Shown one piece after another: positions 8,974 to 17,420 of a DNA stretch of 61,335 bases. Made by a program: the position numbers and the translations under genes. How positions within the stretch are numbered: the stretch's first letter is position 1; each line of letters begins with the position of its first letter. Source of the DNA: a virus; the IMG/VR virus record IMGVR_UViG_3300009177_000040, positions 1 through 61,335 of that record; one strand, given 5' to 3'. The notes under the pieces were generated by a model. The model saw only the letters and a program-made list of their open reading frames with translations, was not told the DNA's origin and did no database searches.

Positions 8974-9176
8974 ATGTCGCGGCTGTGCTTCTTGAGCGTC
9001 TCGTCGGGGGTCACGGTGATCGTCTCGTAGGCAGCCCGGTCTGCTGCGCTGGAGATGAAGCCTGTGCGAGGGATGGAGCGCAGCTCCATCGTCATCTCGT
9101 CCCAGACGTTGACTGTGCCGTCCTGGGTGACGGTGACCTTGGTCTCGGTCTTGGGCAGCCACATCTGGTTGCTCAT
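8970..9176 (-). CDS. Small hypothetical protein
   Basis: A 68-residue protein of beta-rich appearance (TETKVTVTQDGTVNVWDEM). Start and stop overlap the neighbouring genes as ATGA on both sides, so it is translated as part of a coupled string leading to the terminase. No family recognised. Confidence 0.6.
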   Translation of the reverse strand: MSNQMWLPKTETKVTVTQDGTVNVWDEMTMELRSIPRTGFISSAADRAAYETITVTPDETLKKHSRDI

Positions 9177-9382
9177 GTGTTCCTCTCTGAGATGGAGGAC
9201 TCTAGCTTATTGGCTGCGAGCTGGAGGAGGGCAACGTCGACGACGGGCAGCTCCCATTCCTGTGCGTACATCAGCACGAGGTCGTCGATGGGGACGCTGT
9301 GTTCCCCTGCTGCCTTACGCTTGATGGAGTGCAGCGTCCGGTACGTCGCTCTCCTGAGGTGGGTGCTGCGCTGCGCTGCCAT
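9173..9382 (-). CDS. Small hypothetical protein
   Basis: A 69-residue basic/helical protein. The ATG at 9382 was preferred over an earlier one because GAAGGAGG sits five bases upstream. It overlaps the end of the 9315-9515 gene in another frame and is coupled to the following gene. Its size and place upstream of HNH/terminase would allow a small-terminase role, but no DNA-binding motif is clear. Confidence 0.55.
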   Translation of the reverse strand: MAAQRSTHLRRATYRTLHSIKRKAAGEHSVPIDDLVLMYAQEWELPVVDVALLQLAANKLESSISERNT

Positions 9383-9515
9383 CGAGGCCTCCTCCTTCAC
9401 GAAGGTACCGGTCGATGACCCGAGGGTCAGGACACTCCCGTGGCCAGATGATGTAGGACAGCAGCAGTTGCGCGTCGCTGGGGGTCATGCAGCGCAGGAG
9501 CCGAGCGTGGTTCAT
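9315..9515 (-). CDS. Small hypothetical protein
   Basis: A 66-residue ORF with an ATG preceded by AGGGAGG. The N-terminal 45 residues (MNHARLLRCMTPSDAQLL...) look like a compact helical protein; the last 20 residues are read in the region that also encodes the start of the next gene. The 68-base overlap makes the C-terminus suspicious, but the ribosome site supports translation. Confidence 0.45.
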   Translation of the reverse strand: MNHARLLRCMTPSDAQLLLSYIIWPRECPDPRVIDRYLREGGGLDGSAAQHPPQESDVPDAALHQA

Positions 9516-9525
9516 GCGGGCCTCC

Positions 9526-10086
9526 CTACGCTGAGTTGGAGAGCGCACTACTCCCGGTTGCGGAACCTACGTTAGCGTGTCCTTGCGGATGGCGCTCGTC
9601 GGGTGGCGGTAGGCCCAGTGCTCGATACAGGTAGAGCACGGGCAGCTGGAGCCGCCATCGGTCACCCTCGTGCATGGTGGTGAGCAGGTAGGCAAGCCCG
9701 CGCTCCACCATGCGCTCATCGACCCGGGGTGACCATTCGTACACGTTGACCAACACTGTGTTGCCGGTGACGGTGCTGACCCCTAGCAGCTCGGTGTGGC
9801 CTGGCAGTACAGGCTCCGGGCCACGGCGTGTGCGCCTGACCGGGACATGACGTTGGCGCTCGGTGCCCCAGCGGTGGCGGTGGCTGAGGTGCCACCACTC
9901 GGGCCGTCGGCCGTTGTCCCGCATCTCGGTGAGGCGCAGCTCGAGCTCGGCGTAGCTGCCTTCATGGTAGGCGCTGGGCATCATCACGACGCCATCGCCA
10001 CGAGACCCGGCCTCCCATGCTGTGCGGGCCTCGTCCAGGGTGCGCAGCAGCTCCACCAGCGTGGCGGTGGGCGTCAGCGTCTTCAC
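9526..10086 (-). CDS. Hypothetical protein
   Basis: A 186-residue protein starting at a GTG immediately after the TAA of the previous gene. The N-terminal half is helical (LVELLRTLDEARTAWEAG), followed by a basic stretch with several Arg/His residues and a hydrophobic C-terminal third. No domain recognised. Confidence 0.6.
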   Translation of the reverse strand: MKTLTPTATLVELLRTLDEARTAWEAGSRGDGVVMMPSAYHEGSYAELELRLTEMRDNGRRPEWWHLSHRHRWGTERQRHVPVRRTRRGPEPVLPGHTELLGVSTVTGNTVLVNVYEWSPRVDERMVERGLAYLLTTMHEGDRWRLQLPVLYLYRALGLPPPDERHPQGHANVGSATGSSALSNSA

Positions 10087-10320
10087 TTACGTTCCCGACT
10101 CCCACAGGTAGGGGTCGCTCGGTGCCGTGGCGAGGCGCTTGCCTTCCTCGACTGCTGCCCCATGGCAGACCTCGCAGATGGCGTCGGTTCGGGTGGCCCG
10201 CTGGGTCAGCTCCCGCAGGGCACGGAACGCTTCGACCTGCTGCTTGCTGCCCGGGGGCAGCTCGGCCAGTGCGTCGATGATCGTCTCTCCCAGGTACTGA
10301 ATGGAATCAGGCTCGTCCAC
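10087..10320 (-). CDS. Small hypothetical protein with a CxxC pair
   Basis: A 77-residue mostly helical protein with a single CEVC motif near residue 49. GTG start with AAGGAGG seven bases upstream. Directly follows a tiny membrane-protein gene and precedes the 186-residue gene without a gap. Confidence 0.6.
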   Translation of the reverse strand: MDEPDSIQYLGETIIDALAELPPGSKQQVEAFRALRELTQRATRTDAICEVCHGAAVEEGKRLATAPSDPYLWESGT

Positions 10321-10329
10321 GATGCCTCC

Positions 10330-10431
10330 TTATCCGATGTAGATGCCGATGATCAGACCGATGCAGAACCAGAACACGGAGAGCGCACCCGCCACGAGGA
10401 TGAAGCCCAGCATGGCGGGTGCGCCATCCAT
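10330..10431 (-). CDS. Tiny membrane protein
   Basis: A 33-residue ORF from an ATG lying just after the TGA of the transglycosylase-like gene. About 25 of its residues form one hydrophobic segment (LGFILVAGALSVFWF then IGLIIGIYIG). It is too short for most gene finders but fits the gap exactly and its TAA is followed by the ribosome site of the next gene. Pairing with the secreted upstream product suggests an envelope function. Confidence 0.55.
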   Translation of the reverse strand: MDGAPAMLGFILVAGALSVFWFCIGLIIGIYIG

Positions 10432-10435
10432 CACG

Positions 10436-11059
10436 TCACAGGCACCAGTGACAACCGTCCTGGCCCGTGTACCGCATGTACGCCGCGGTCAGGGCTTGAC
10501 CGAGCGCGTTGTGCCAGTCCCAGACGACCGGATCGACGATCCAGCCGTGCTCGGACATCCACGCTCGCGCATCCGGTGCGTGCGCATAGAACGTGCCACT
10601 CATGAACTGCATCGGCCCGCATGCCCCTGAGCCACCGTAGTTGCAGACGAAGCCACCGTCCACGGTGTAGCAGGCTCGGCACTCGCGGCCCGAGATGGCA
10701 AACAGCCATCCTTCGGTCCCGGGGAAGGGACGCTGTGCGTAGCGGACCGCTCGAGTCCAGTTGCCTGTCATGGGGATGGCGCGGTCGAGCAGGTGCCGCA
10801 ACTTCACGGCGCGTTGCTTGTGGAGCATGAACTTCTCCCTGGCGATCCGACAGGATCGCGTCCAGGGGACCTGACGGCAGTTCTCCTGCCTCGGTGCACG
10901 GAGCCAGACATGATCCAGGTTCGTGAAGAACTGGATCACCGATTCCGACTTCTGCAGTCTGACCTGCAGCTGTTGATGCGACTGCGGTGCTGCTTGCGCT
11001 GTCGTTGCTGCGATCGCGATCGCGACGAACGCGATCGTTATGGCGGACAGCCTGGGCAT
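10436..11059 (-). CDS. Secreted lytic-transglycosylase-like protein
   Basis: A 207-residue protein with an N-terminal signal peptide (residues 1-23, AFVAIAIAATTAQA then a likely cleavage site). The C-terminal half resembles the SLT/lysozyme-like fold: an early acidic residue in AISGRECRACY, then GACGPMQFMSGTFY and NALGQALTAAYMRYTG, the motifs that usually surround the transglycosylase active site. It is rich in Cys, as in exported actinobacterial proteins. It lies far from the lysis genes, next to the terminase block. Activity and timing are uncertain because the catalytic Glu context is divergent. Confidence 0.6.
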   Translation of the reverse strand: MPRLSAITIAFVAIAIAATTAQAAPQSHQQLQVRLQKSESVIQFFTNLDHVWLRAPRQENCRQVPWTRSCRIAREKFMLHKQRAVKLRHLLDRAIPMTGNWTRAVRYAQRPFPGTEGWLFAISGRECRACYTVDGGFVCNYGGSGACGPMQFMSGTFYAHAPDARAWMSEHGWIVDPVVWDWHNALGQALTAAYMRYTGQDGCHWCL

Positions 11060-11170
11060 GCAACCTCCCGGGTTGGGGACATGTCGTGCGGTCGGCCCAG
11101 CCTCTCCGACCGCGCGCCGAGATCGCCGGTAGTCCGCTCGGCTCCACTCCCGTCGCTGCGGGATTTCTGT

Positions 11171-11515
11171 TCAGTCCAGCTCCCCTGCGCTAGGACCAAC
11201 CTCGACAACCTCTGCGTTCGGGAACAGGTCACGCGCTGCCTGCATCGCAGTGGCGCGCTCCACGTACCCGTCGTCACCGCTGTCGGCGACGTTCTCTCCG
11301 TTGGTGTCGCTGGCCGTCCAGCGCCAGCCATCCTCGGCCTGGAACACGACGACCCGGGCCGCATCTACCCGGCCGGGCCTCGGTGTGGAATCCTCCAAGA
11401 TCAGACGCCTCCTCTCGTTGTGGCCGTCGGTCACGAGGCGCAGGAGACGAATCTCCTCCCGCAGCTCCTTGACCTCCTGTTCGAGCATCTGCTCACGAGC
11501 GGTCATACGTGCCAT
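11171..11515 (-). CDS. DUF1508-like protein with N-terminal coiled coil
   Basis: A 114-residue protein. Residues 1-35 form a charged helix (EQMLEQEVKELREEIRLL). Residues 60-100 contain GWRWTASDTNGENVADSG followed by YVERATAMQAARDLFP, the pattern of the short YegP/DUF1508 module. The start lies inside the last codons of the preceding gene (13-base overlap). Function unknown. About 110 bases between this gene and the next hold no ORF. Confidence 0.6.
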   Translation of the reverse strand: MARMTAREQMLEQEVKELREEIRLLRLVTDGHNERRRLILEDSTPRPGRVDAARVVVFQAEDGWRWTASDTNGENVADSGDDGYVERATAMQAARDLFPNAEVVEVGPSAGELD

Positions 11516-12039
11516 GCCCCGGTGTTCTGCTTCGGGTCACCGGGGTAGCCTGCGTCCTTGAGGCACTGGCAGGGAGACCGGCCGTCCATCCCCCTCGAGC
11601 CGGGCAGCCCGGGGACGCTGTAGCCCTCGTCGCGGATGGATGATGTCTGCAGACTCTCGTGGTACGTTGCGCCGGACTCGTCACTGAAGCTGTCGCCGCC
11701 ATGGTCGACGACGCCGGGCCGCAGTGAGCCATCCTCCTCGTACATGCAGTACTGGACGTTGGAGCCACCTTCGGAGTTGGTGGCCCGTGGGGCGACCTTG
11801 ATGTAGCTCGGTGGGGGAGGTGGGGGAGGCGGCGGAGGGGGAGGTGGCGCTGCCTTCGGGTGCACCTTCATCTCCTCGTAGATGCCGAGGGCGAAGTTCG
11901 CCTTAGGCCTGGTGGCCGGTTCGCCAGCGGCGACCCGCTCGACCTTACGTGCGTCGGTGGGGTACTTGGCCTTGAACCGCGGCCAGACATCCTTCTGGAA
12001 GTAGGTGCTCTCCCACATGCGCCAGACGCCGAAGCTCAT
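11503..12039 (-). CDS. Hypothetical protein with a polyproline run
   Basis: A 178-residue protein. A globular N-terminus (WRMWESTYFQKDVWPRFK) is separated from a Gly/Ser/Asp-rich C-terminus by an uninterrupted run of 13 prolines near residue 65. Such runs normally need EF-P for efficient translation. The start overlaps the preceding small gene (ATGA). No domain recognised. Confidence 0.6.
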   Translation of the reverse strand: MSFGVWRMWESTYFQKDVWPRFKAKYPTDARKVERVAAGEPATRPKANFALGIYEEMKVHPKAAPPPPPPPPPPPPPSYIKVAPRATNSEGGSNVQYCMYEEDGSLRPGVVDHGGDSFSDESGATYHESLQTSSIRDEGYSVPGLPGSRGMDGRSPCQCLKDAGYPGDPKQNTGAWHV

Positions 12040-12185
12040 GGCCGGTTCCTCCGTCTCGACTTGAGGGCCATCTTCCGCTTACGGCGCTTGGACTCGGGCC
12101 GCGTCCGTGAGTGCCGTTTCCGATCGAACGTCTCGATGTCCTTCTCGTTGATTCCGAACGCCCGCATCAGGTCGGCCATGCCCAT
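12036..12185 (-). CDS. Small basic protein
   Basis: A 49-residue, very basic protein (ESKRRKRKMALKSRRR at the C-terminus) after a short helical N-terminus (ADLMRAFGINEKDIETF). It fills the gap between the dioxygenase stop and the next gene, overlapping the latter as ATGA. Net charge suggests nucleic-acid binding. Confidence 0.6.
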   Translation of the reverse strand: MGMADLMRAFGINEKDIETFDRKRHSRTRPESKRRKRKMALKSRRRNRP

Positions 12186-12186
12186 C

Positions 12187-13116
12187 TCATTCTCCGATCA
12201 GAGCTGCGTTGCGGGTCTCGGTGTTGATGCGCCTGCGCTCTGCCTCCGTGGCCGCATCACCGCAGTCCTGCATCTTCGTCCTGAAGTAGCTGACCACTGA
12301 GATGCGCTCGAAGCCGGGGTCGCCGACCATCGTGCCGAGCTCATTGTAGTGAGGCATCGGATCGAACGGGGTGTTGCCGTGCCACTGGTGGGCGTCCATC
12401 AACAACAGGTCGCCTTCCCGCATGTCCACGCCGAGCCGGTACTGCGGCATGCAGAGCCAACCGCCGCTGAACTCGCCCCGGCGGAACACGGTGAGCGTCG
12501 AGAAGCCGGTCTCGAGGTCGCCCTTGTCGGTGTGCACGGCCGTCGGGTAAGTGTTGTTGACCGTGATGGTCGTGAACGGCGTCCCGGGGATCACCCAGTC
12601 AGGCGAGGTGCGCTCGGCAACGCGGGCCTGCGCTGCGTACCGCTCCGGCACCTGTTCCTTGAGGCAGGTGGCGATGCGCTCGAACAGCGGCCACAGGCCG
12701 CGCCACTGCTCGACCTCACGGCCAGACCAGGCGGTCAGGCGACAGTACTGCTTCGGCCCACTCGCCTCCCATGCGCCGATGATGGCGCTGTCCACCTTCT
12801 TGGCGTAGCTGCGCTTGCGCACGCCGGTCGCCGTCTTCCACTCGGGGTTGCTGACGGCCCGGGTCGGCGTCCCGGCAGCGTAGCCCCGGTTCGACGTGTA
12901 GGTGCCCTTGAGCGCGTGCAGGATCGGGTAGGTCTCCTCCACCAGCTCCGGGCCGATCGCGCCAGGCAGGTAGATCGCCAGCGGCTCGCCGTCCGGGCCG
13001 ATCACCCGGGACGGCCCGATCAGCTTGACCGACACGTCTGCCTCGGTCATCATCTTGCCTTCCATCGCCGCGGCGACTTCGGGGTCGATGCGATTCCTCA
13101 TCCTGAATTCCTGCAC
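12187..13116 (-). CDS. TET/JBP-family DNA base dioxygenase
   Basis: A 309-residue Fe(II)/2-oxoglutarate enzyme. The double-stranded beta-helix motifs are clear: VHTDKGD with metal ligands His and Asp (about 195 and 197), FSGGWLCMPQYRLGVDMREGD, then QWHGN with the distal His (about 246) and RISVVSYFR with the 2OG-binding Arg (about 271). This spacing is that of the TET/JBP branch, which hydroxylates the 5-methyl group of thymine or 5-methylcytosine in DNA. The GTG start overlaps the kinase stop and has AAGGAGG nine bases upstream; a later ATG lacks a ribosome site. It opens the modification block together with the kinase, AGPT-like and PLP genes. Confidence 0.85.
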   Translation of the reverse strand: MQEFRMRNRIDPEVAAAMEGKMMTEADVSVKLIGPSRVIGPDGEPLAIYLPGAIGPELVEETYPILHALKGTYTSNRGYAAGTPTRAVSNPEWKTATGVRKRSYAKKVDSAIIGAWEASGPKQYCRLTAWSGREVEQWRGLWPLFERIATCLKEQVPERYAAQARVAERTSPDWVIPGTPFTTITVNNTYPTAVHTDKGDLETGFSTLTVFRRGEFSGGWLCMPQYRLGVDMREGDLLLMDAHQWHGNTPFDPMPHYNELGTMVGDPGFERISVVSYFRTKMQDCGDAATEAERRRINTETRNAALIGE

Positions 13117-13700
13117 TACGCAGCACCTCCTTGTAGGATCGCGGCCACCGGGTCGATAGACACTAGCTGGCGTACGACGTCGGCGGTGGCTCCGTCGTCG
13201 TGACGGTGGTAGGAGACGACATTCGGCGGTAAGCCGTGCAGCACGTTGCGCAGCTTGGTCTGGCGACCCTTCACCCAGCTGGCGCTCTGCTCGGGCTTGC
13301 CCAGCAGGAGGGCACGCGAGCTGCGGCGCTGCGCCAGAGTCAGCGGGCTTGCCTCCAGGCAGGCAACGTGCAGGAGCCAGCCTGCGTCCCACACGGCCCG
13401 GAAGAACTTCAGGTTGGCGAGCCGGTCCCCCTCGCCCAGGACGTGTTCCCCGGCTCCGGTGCCCGCCAGCCAGTTCACCATCGCAGGCTGGACGTTCATG
13501 GCGAGCGCGTCGGTGCCGCTGAACTCTTCTCGGCGAGCGCCGAGCTCGACCACGGGAGGTGCGGTCGCCATTTCGAGCCAGCGTACCGGGCCGACCCTGT
13601 GCTCGGCAGCGGGCACCCCGGCGGTCATGGCCTCCACGAGGGTGCTCTTGCCTGAGCCGGGTTCGCCGACGATGTAGAGCAGGTGACGATCCTCGATCAT
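13116..13700 (-). CDS. P-loop kinase of a DNA hypermodification cluster
   Basis: A 194-residue NMP-kinase-like P-loop protein with Walker A GEPGSGKST at residues 12-20 and a basic KGRQTKLRNVL near 145. Kinases of this type in phage base-modification clusters phosphorylate 5-hydroxymethyl pyrimidines in DNA to give the activated diphosphate. Its place between the dioxygenase and the pyrophosphorylase-like gene fits that step. Substrate is inferred. The ATG overlaps the stop of a small membrane protein. Confidence 0.7.
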   Translation of the reverse strand: MIEDRHLLYIVGEPGSGKSTLVEAMTAGVPAAEHRVGPVRWLEMATAPPVVELGARREEFSGTDALAMNVQPAMVNWLAGTGAGEHVLGEGDRLANLKFFRAVWDAGWLLHVACLEASPLTLAQRRSSRALLLGKPEQSASWVKGRQTKLRNVLHGLPPNVVSYHRHDDGATADVVRQLVSIDPVAAILQGGAA

Positions 13701-13813
13701 CGTGTCACCACCACGATAACAGCCAGCACGAGGAACACCAGCAGCCCCCACTTCCAGCTCGGCACCGGAGGCGGGTCCGGTGGGAACTTGCGGTATCTCT
13801 TGTCGGGCGTCAT
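13697..13813 (-). CDS. Tiny single-pass membrane protein
   Basis: A 38-residue ORF that overlaps both neighbours by ATGA. A Pro-rich, charged N-terminus is followed by one hydrophobic helix (WGLLVFLVLAVIVVV). The fit between two modification genes supports its reality; no function can be given. Confidence 0.6.
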   Translation of the reverse strand: MTPDKRYRKFPPDPPPVPSWKWGLLVFLVLAVIVVVTR

Positions 13814-15009
13814 CGCCAGTGCGTCGCCTCGTAGCCGTTCACGAACGTCGGGTCATCTCGGCCCATGCAGATCACCTCTCCCGTGTTGCGGTACCAGTTC
13901 TGTTTCTCGGGCTTGAGCCCTACGTCGCCGGGCTGCCGCTCGAGCAGAAGATGCTCGGGGAACAGCTCGGCGCGCGCATGCCAGAACAGCTCCAGCCCTT
14001 CGCCGGGCCAGCGTTCCTGCATGGAGACGATGCGGTTGTGGAGCATGTCCACGTAGCAGTTGGGGTAGCGGCGGTTCGGCCGATGCCAGCTCTTGTAGGT
14101 GCAGAACGCAGACTCGAGCGTGAAGTAGTTGACGTGGTAGGCGAACGGCTCGTTGCGGTATCGCCAGCGGGCCTCCTGGAGCAGGATGTCGGCCTCCTCC
14201 GCGAGCCACTCGACCTGACCGCGGCCGTACTGGCCCTGGAACCCGGTCTCCACGTACCAGTCGAGGTCGTCACGGCCGAGAATCTTGGCGATGCCGTTGC
14301 GGTGCGACTTCGAGCCGCTCATGTCGTCGAGGAACAGCTGATCGCAGTTGAGCGGCACCCCGCAGATTCGCAGGTACTCCAGATAGCTGAACGTCGAGAG
14401 GCGACCGAACGAGTAGAAGTGGTTGCGCACCAGCGCCCAGGCCCGGCGGAAGAACTCGTACTCGTCCCCGACGCCTCCGCACTCTTCCTGGAAGAAGTCC
14501 CACTGGCTGCGGCCCGCCAGCTCGTCGCGGTAGCTGCGGACGCAGGCCGGGAACCCTGCCTTCTGGTGACGCCGGTCGGTGTCCCAACCGAGACGTGTGA
14601 AGTTGTCGTTGAACCAGGCGTCGAGCAGCTCATGGTCGAGCCATGCCGGGTCGGGGAAGCGACGCATGATGATGTAGCTCGTCACCGGGTGCTGCGTGCA
14701 GCCGTTGATGAAGGCGAACCAGAGCGCGTCCTCCGTCGACCAGTGCAGCTGCTTCGCCAGCCAGGGGATGAGCGCGTAGACCACGCCCGGGTGAGAGCCG
14801 TACTTCAGGTGGAACCCGTAGAAGCGCAGGAACGTCTCGCGCCGGTACTCTGGCCTGCGGAAGTCCATGCCCGGCTCGAGGTCCTCGACGTCGGCGACGT
14901 CCATCAGATCGGAGTAGCGGCCAATCTCGCCGCGGCGCTCGCCGGGCGGCATGTAGTACAGGTGCCGCCACTCCTGCAAGTCGAGCGCGGTTTCGGGTGC
15001 GCGGCTCAC
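13810..15009 (-). CDS. Alpha-glutamyl/putrescinyl thymine pyrophosphorylase-like protein
   Basis: A 399-residue protein starting at a GTG overlapping the previous TGA, with CGGAGG upstream. Features such as FYGFHLKYGSHPGVVYA, WFAFINGCTQHPVTSYI, a long all-helical body and VEWLAEEADILLQEAR match the DNA-glycosylase-like AGPT-PPlase group that replaces the pyrophosphate on activated 5-hydroxymethyluracil with an amino acid or polyamine. Next to a TET/JBP enzyme and a P-loop kinase this is the adduct-loading step. The family call is by motif memory; the donor molecule is unknown. Confidence 0.72.
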   Translation of the reverse strand: MSRAPETALDLQEWRHLYYMPPGERRGEIGRYSDLMDVADVEDLEPGMDFRRPEYRRETFLRFYGFHLKYGSHPGVVYALIPWLAKQLHWSTEDALWFAFINGCTQHPVTSYIIMRRFPDPAWLDHELLDAWFNDNFTRLGWDTDRRHQKAGFPACVRSYRDELAGRSQWDFFQEECGGVGDEYEFFRRAWALVRNHFYSFGRLSTFSYLEYLRICGVPLNCDQLFLDDMSGSKSHRNGIAKILGRDDLDWYVETGFQGQYGRGQVEWLAEEADILLQEARWRYRNEPFAYHVNYFTLESAFCTYKSWHRPNRRYPNCYVDMLHNRIVSMQERWPGEGLELFWHARAELFPEHLLLERQPGDVGLKPEKQNWYRNTGEVICMGRDDPTFVNGYEATHWR

Positions 15010-16127
15010 GACCGCGCCTCCGAGTAATCGTCCTGACTCCACGGCTCCTGTTCCTTGGCCTGCACACCCTCGTCGCAGTAGCGACACCCCTTCACGCGGA
15101 TCGGGTGGTGGTACTCGCATCCTTCGCCTTCGTACTTGGCCTGCACGCCAGCAGGCGGGTCGCAGTCTGGGCAGAAGTCCGAGCGGATCGCCTCCTCCGT
15201 CGTCATCTGCCTGCCGCATTGTCCGCATAGCGCAGCGGCATTTTCTTCGGGGTCGGGTTGCCTACCCTGGCGCTCTCCCGCCGCTTGCGCGGCGGCACTC
15301 GAACCCAACCCCGAAGCCTGCACGCCAGCACGGCAGATGCAACGGCCCGATAGATGATCGCGTTGGCATCGGGCAGCGGATCGGTGATCCACGCAGTCGA
15401 CGACGCCGGGGGTGCCGACAATCGGCGCGGCCTGCACGCCAGCGAGGGCGGCGCGGCGAGCGACGACCTCTACGTATCCGCGTGGGCCTTGCTCCGCGAA
15501 CGCTGCGTATTCCTGATCGGTCAGTTCCATGAACGCGGCCAGCCCGCGACCGTCCTCTGCTGATTCGTGCCAGCGCGAAACGATCACGTTGAGCAGTTCG
15601 TCCAGGGCTGCCCGTAGCTCGTCGGCCTCCCGGCGAGCCTGCGCCCGCTCGCGGTTGTTCGCGGCAGCCCACAGAGAGCGGTCTCGCCTCATCCGGTCGC
15701 GTTCATCGTCAAACGTCTTCGCCATGTCGGTCATCAGGTTCTCTAGGTCGCTGGCCCGCTCCTCGGCCGCAGACCGCGCCGACTCGGCTCTCCGCATCAG
15801 TTCGTCCGAACGATCGGCCCGTTCCTCGGCAGCCTCCGCTGCCCGCTGCGTTTCGAGGAACCGTTCCCGGAAATACACCTTCCAGTCCTGTGATCCCTGG
15901 GCCAGCGCGACAAGCGCGTCCAGCGCCTCGTCCGCTTCACATGTACGGCATCGCCGTCCTGGCGGTAGGTCGCGTTCAGGATGGTGCCACGAATGATCGC
16001 GGTACGCCTCGCGGATTGTGGCGGCGTGCTGTTCCGGCCCACCGGTTTCGAGAATCCGGTTCGCCTCGTCGGGCGGATGGTCGGCCCTGACCTTGGCGGC
16101 CCAGTCGGCATACTGTTCGTCGTTCAT
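15006..16127 (-). CDS. Coiled-coil protein with modular Cys-rich C-terminus
   Basis: A 373-residue protein. Residues 1-70 are globular with CRTCEADEALDAL; residues 80-180 form a long charged coiled coil (RAAEAAEERADRSDELMRR). From about residue 225 the short sequence GVQA recurs four times, each followed by a separate module, three of them Cys/His-rich (CGQCGR...CPDCD, CEYHH...CRYCDE). The GVQA codons are a near-identical DNA repeat (cctgcacgcc on the plus strand), so modules may have been assembled by recombination. Its place inside the modification block suggests an accessory role. Confidence 0.65.
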   Translation of the reverse strand: MNDEQYADWAAKVRADHPPDEANRILETGGPEQHAATIREAYRDHSWHHPERDLPPGRRCRTCEADEALDALVALAQGSQDWKVYFRERFLETQRAAEAAEERADRSDELMRRAESARSAAEERASDLENLMTDMAKTFDDERDRMRRDRSLWAAANNRERAQARREADELRAALDELLNVIVSRWHESAEDGRGLAAFMELTDQEYAAFAEQGPRGYVEVVARRAALAGVQAAPIVGTPGVVDCVDHRSAARCQRDHLSGRCICRAGVQASGLGSSAAAQAAGERQGRQPDPEENAAALCGQCGRQMTTEEAIRSDFCPDCDPPAGVQAKYEGEGCEYHHPIRVKGCRYCDEGVQAKEQEPWSQDDYSEARS

Positions 16128-17200
16128 ACCATCACCACCAGTTCGGAAGGCTGGGGGATCGGCGGCAGGTTGTCCTTCATCGCATCCCAGCTCGGCCTCG
16201 ACCCGACGATCCAGAAGCAGCTCTCACCGTCGCTCATCCACTCGGGATGGTGCTTCGCGATGTGGCTCATTACCTTGCCCTCGTAGGTTGGGTGGAACTC
16301 GATGCCCTCGTACTCGTACGGCACCTCCTGCTGGTAGCTGACCTGGCCGGTGCCGTGCAAGTCCTCGTAGTGCAGGTAATAGCCCCCATCGTTGGAGAGC
16401 AGGTTGGCGGTGTCTTGCACTCGCCGGTACTCGTCGGGGTACTCTCGGGTGAACGCGTCCCCGATGGTCGTGTTGAGCGCACGGCTGATCTTCTCCAACC
16501 TGCGCTCGATCCATTCGATGCGGTTCGGCCCGATTCCGACCAGGTTGACCTGGAAGATGTCCGCGGGCCAGAGCGCGAGACCCAGCAAGATGCTGACGGT
16601 GGTGACGCAACTGCCCGCCGGGATGATGAGCCGGTTGACCGTCGGAAGGTTTCGCACCTGCCGTGCGCCGATCATGTGGAAGGCAGCCACCGCTTCGTCA
16701 CTCGCCGATTCCGGCAGGCTGATGCCGTACTCCAGCCGGTACGCCTGCGGCCGCTCGGCCGCCAGCCGGTCTAGCGCACGCTGGAGTGCCGGGTTGTACG
16801 CCACCGGGTTGATGATGAAGCGGGCACCGAGCCGAGCGGCGATGCCCACGTTGGGGTGCTTGAGCGCAGACGCCGGGTTCGTGGCTCCGATGATGTGCGT
16901 CGTGGGCATGCCGTAGTGCCGCGCCACGGCAGTGCTCATGCTGATCTGTGGCGACTTTACCGAGCTGGCCGAGATCACCTCCCCGCCTTCGACCTCCTCG
17001 CTGTACTGGCCAAGCAGGAAGATGCACTGGCGCAGCTTGGAGCCGTTCAGCCCACCGTAGCCCAGCGGGGCGAACTTGTCCTCCCGCTTGAACAGCATGC
17101 CACCGTGGCGCTCGACCGGCGTAAGGTCGAACAGGTAGTCCTCCCAGCGGGTGATGTAGCGGTTGATGCTGAGGTCCCGGAAGATCGTGTCATTCGTCAT
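16124..17200 (-). CDS. PLP-dependent enzyme, ACC deaminase/desulfhydrase-like
   Basis: A 358-residue fold-type II PLP enzyme. KREDKFAPLGYGGLNGSK places the Schiff-base Lys at about residue 55; SASSVKSPQISMS is the PLP-ring segment, and IPAGSCVTTVSILLG the phosphate-binding loop. Related enzymes in hypermodification clusters act on the amino-acid adduct (for example decarboxylation of a seryl group). Here it may tailor the adduct added by the AGPT-like protein, or make its donor. The start lies within the last codons of the upstream gene. Confidence 0.72.
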   Translation of the reverse strand: MTNDTIFRDLSINRYITRWEDYLFDLTPVERHGGMLFKREDKFAPLGYGGLNGSKLRQCIFLLGQYSEEVEGGEVISASSVKSPQISMSTAVARHYGMPTTHIIGATNPASALKHPNVGIAARLGARFIINPVAYNPALQRALDRLAAERPQAYRLEYGISLPESASDEAVAAFHMIGARQVRNLPTVNRLIIPAGSCVTTVSILLGLALWPADIFQVNLVGIGPNRIEWIERRLEKISRALNTTIGDAFTREYPDEYRRVQDTANLLSNDGGYYLHYEDLHGTGQVSYQQEVPYEYEGIEFHPTYEGKVMSHIAKHHPEWMSDGESCFWIVGSRPSWDAMKDNLPPIPQPSELVVMV

Positions 17201-17420
17201 CGTCTTCCTCCTCTCCGGCCATCACGAAGGTGATGCCGTACCCGGGCGGCAGCATGCTGACGAAGGCAGAGCCGACCTCGTCCATCACCAGGTCACGCAC
17301 CGGCACGGCCTGCCAGCGCGTCGGGTTGACCTGCTCCAGCAGGCACTCGACACGTTCACCGTCGCGCGTCACCAGCCAGGCCGAAGGCTGCTGCGCGCTT
17401 CGCCTCCAGGGCAGGTTCAC
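17190..17420 (-). CDS. Small hypothetical protein
   Basis: A 76-residue protein from a GTG overlapping the previous TGA (GTGA). It has a compact middle (WLVTRDGERVECLLEQV) and an acidic tail EEEDDDE. It overlaps the PLP gene start by 11 bases. No family recognised. Confidence 0.55.
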   Translation of the reverse strand: MNLPWRRSAQQPSAWLVTRDGERVECLLEQVNPTRWQAVPVRDLVMDEVGSAFVSMLPPGYGITFVMAGEEEDDDE

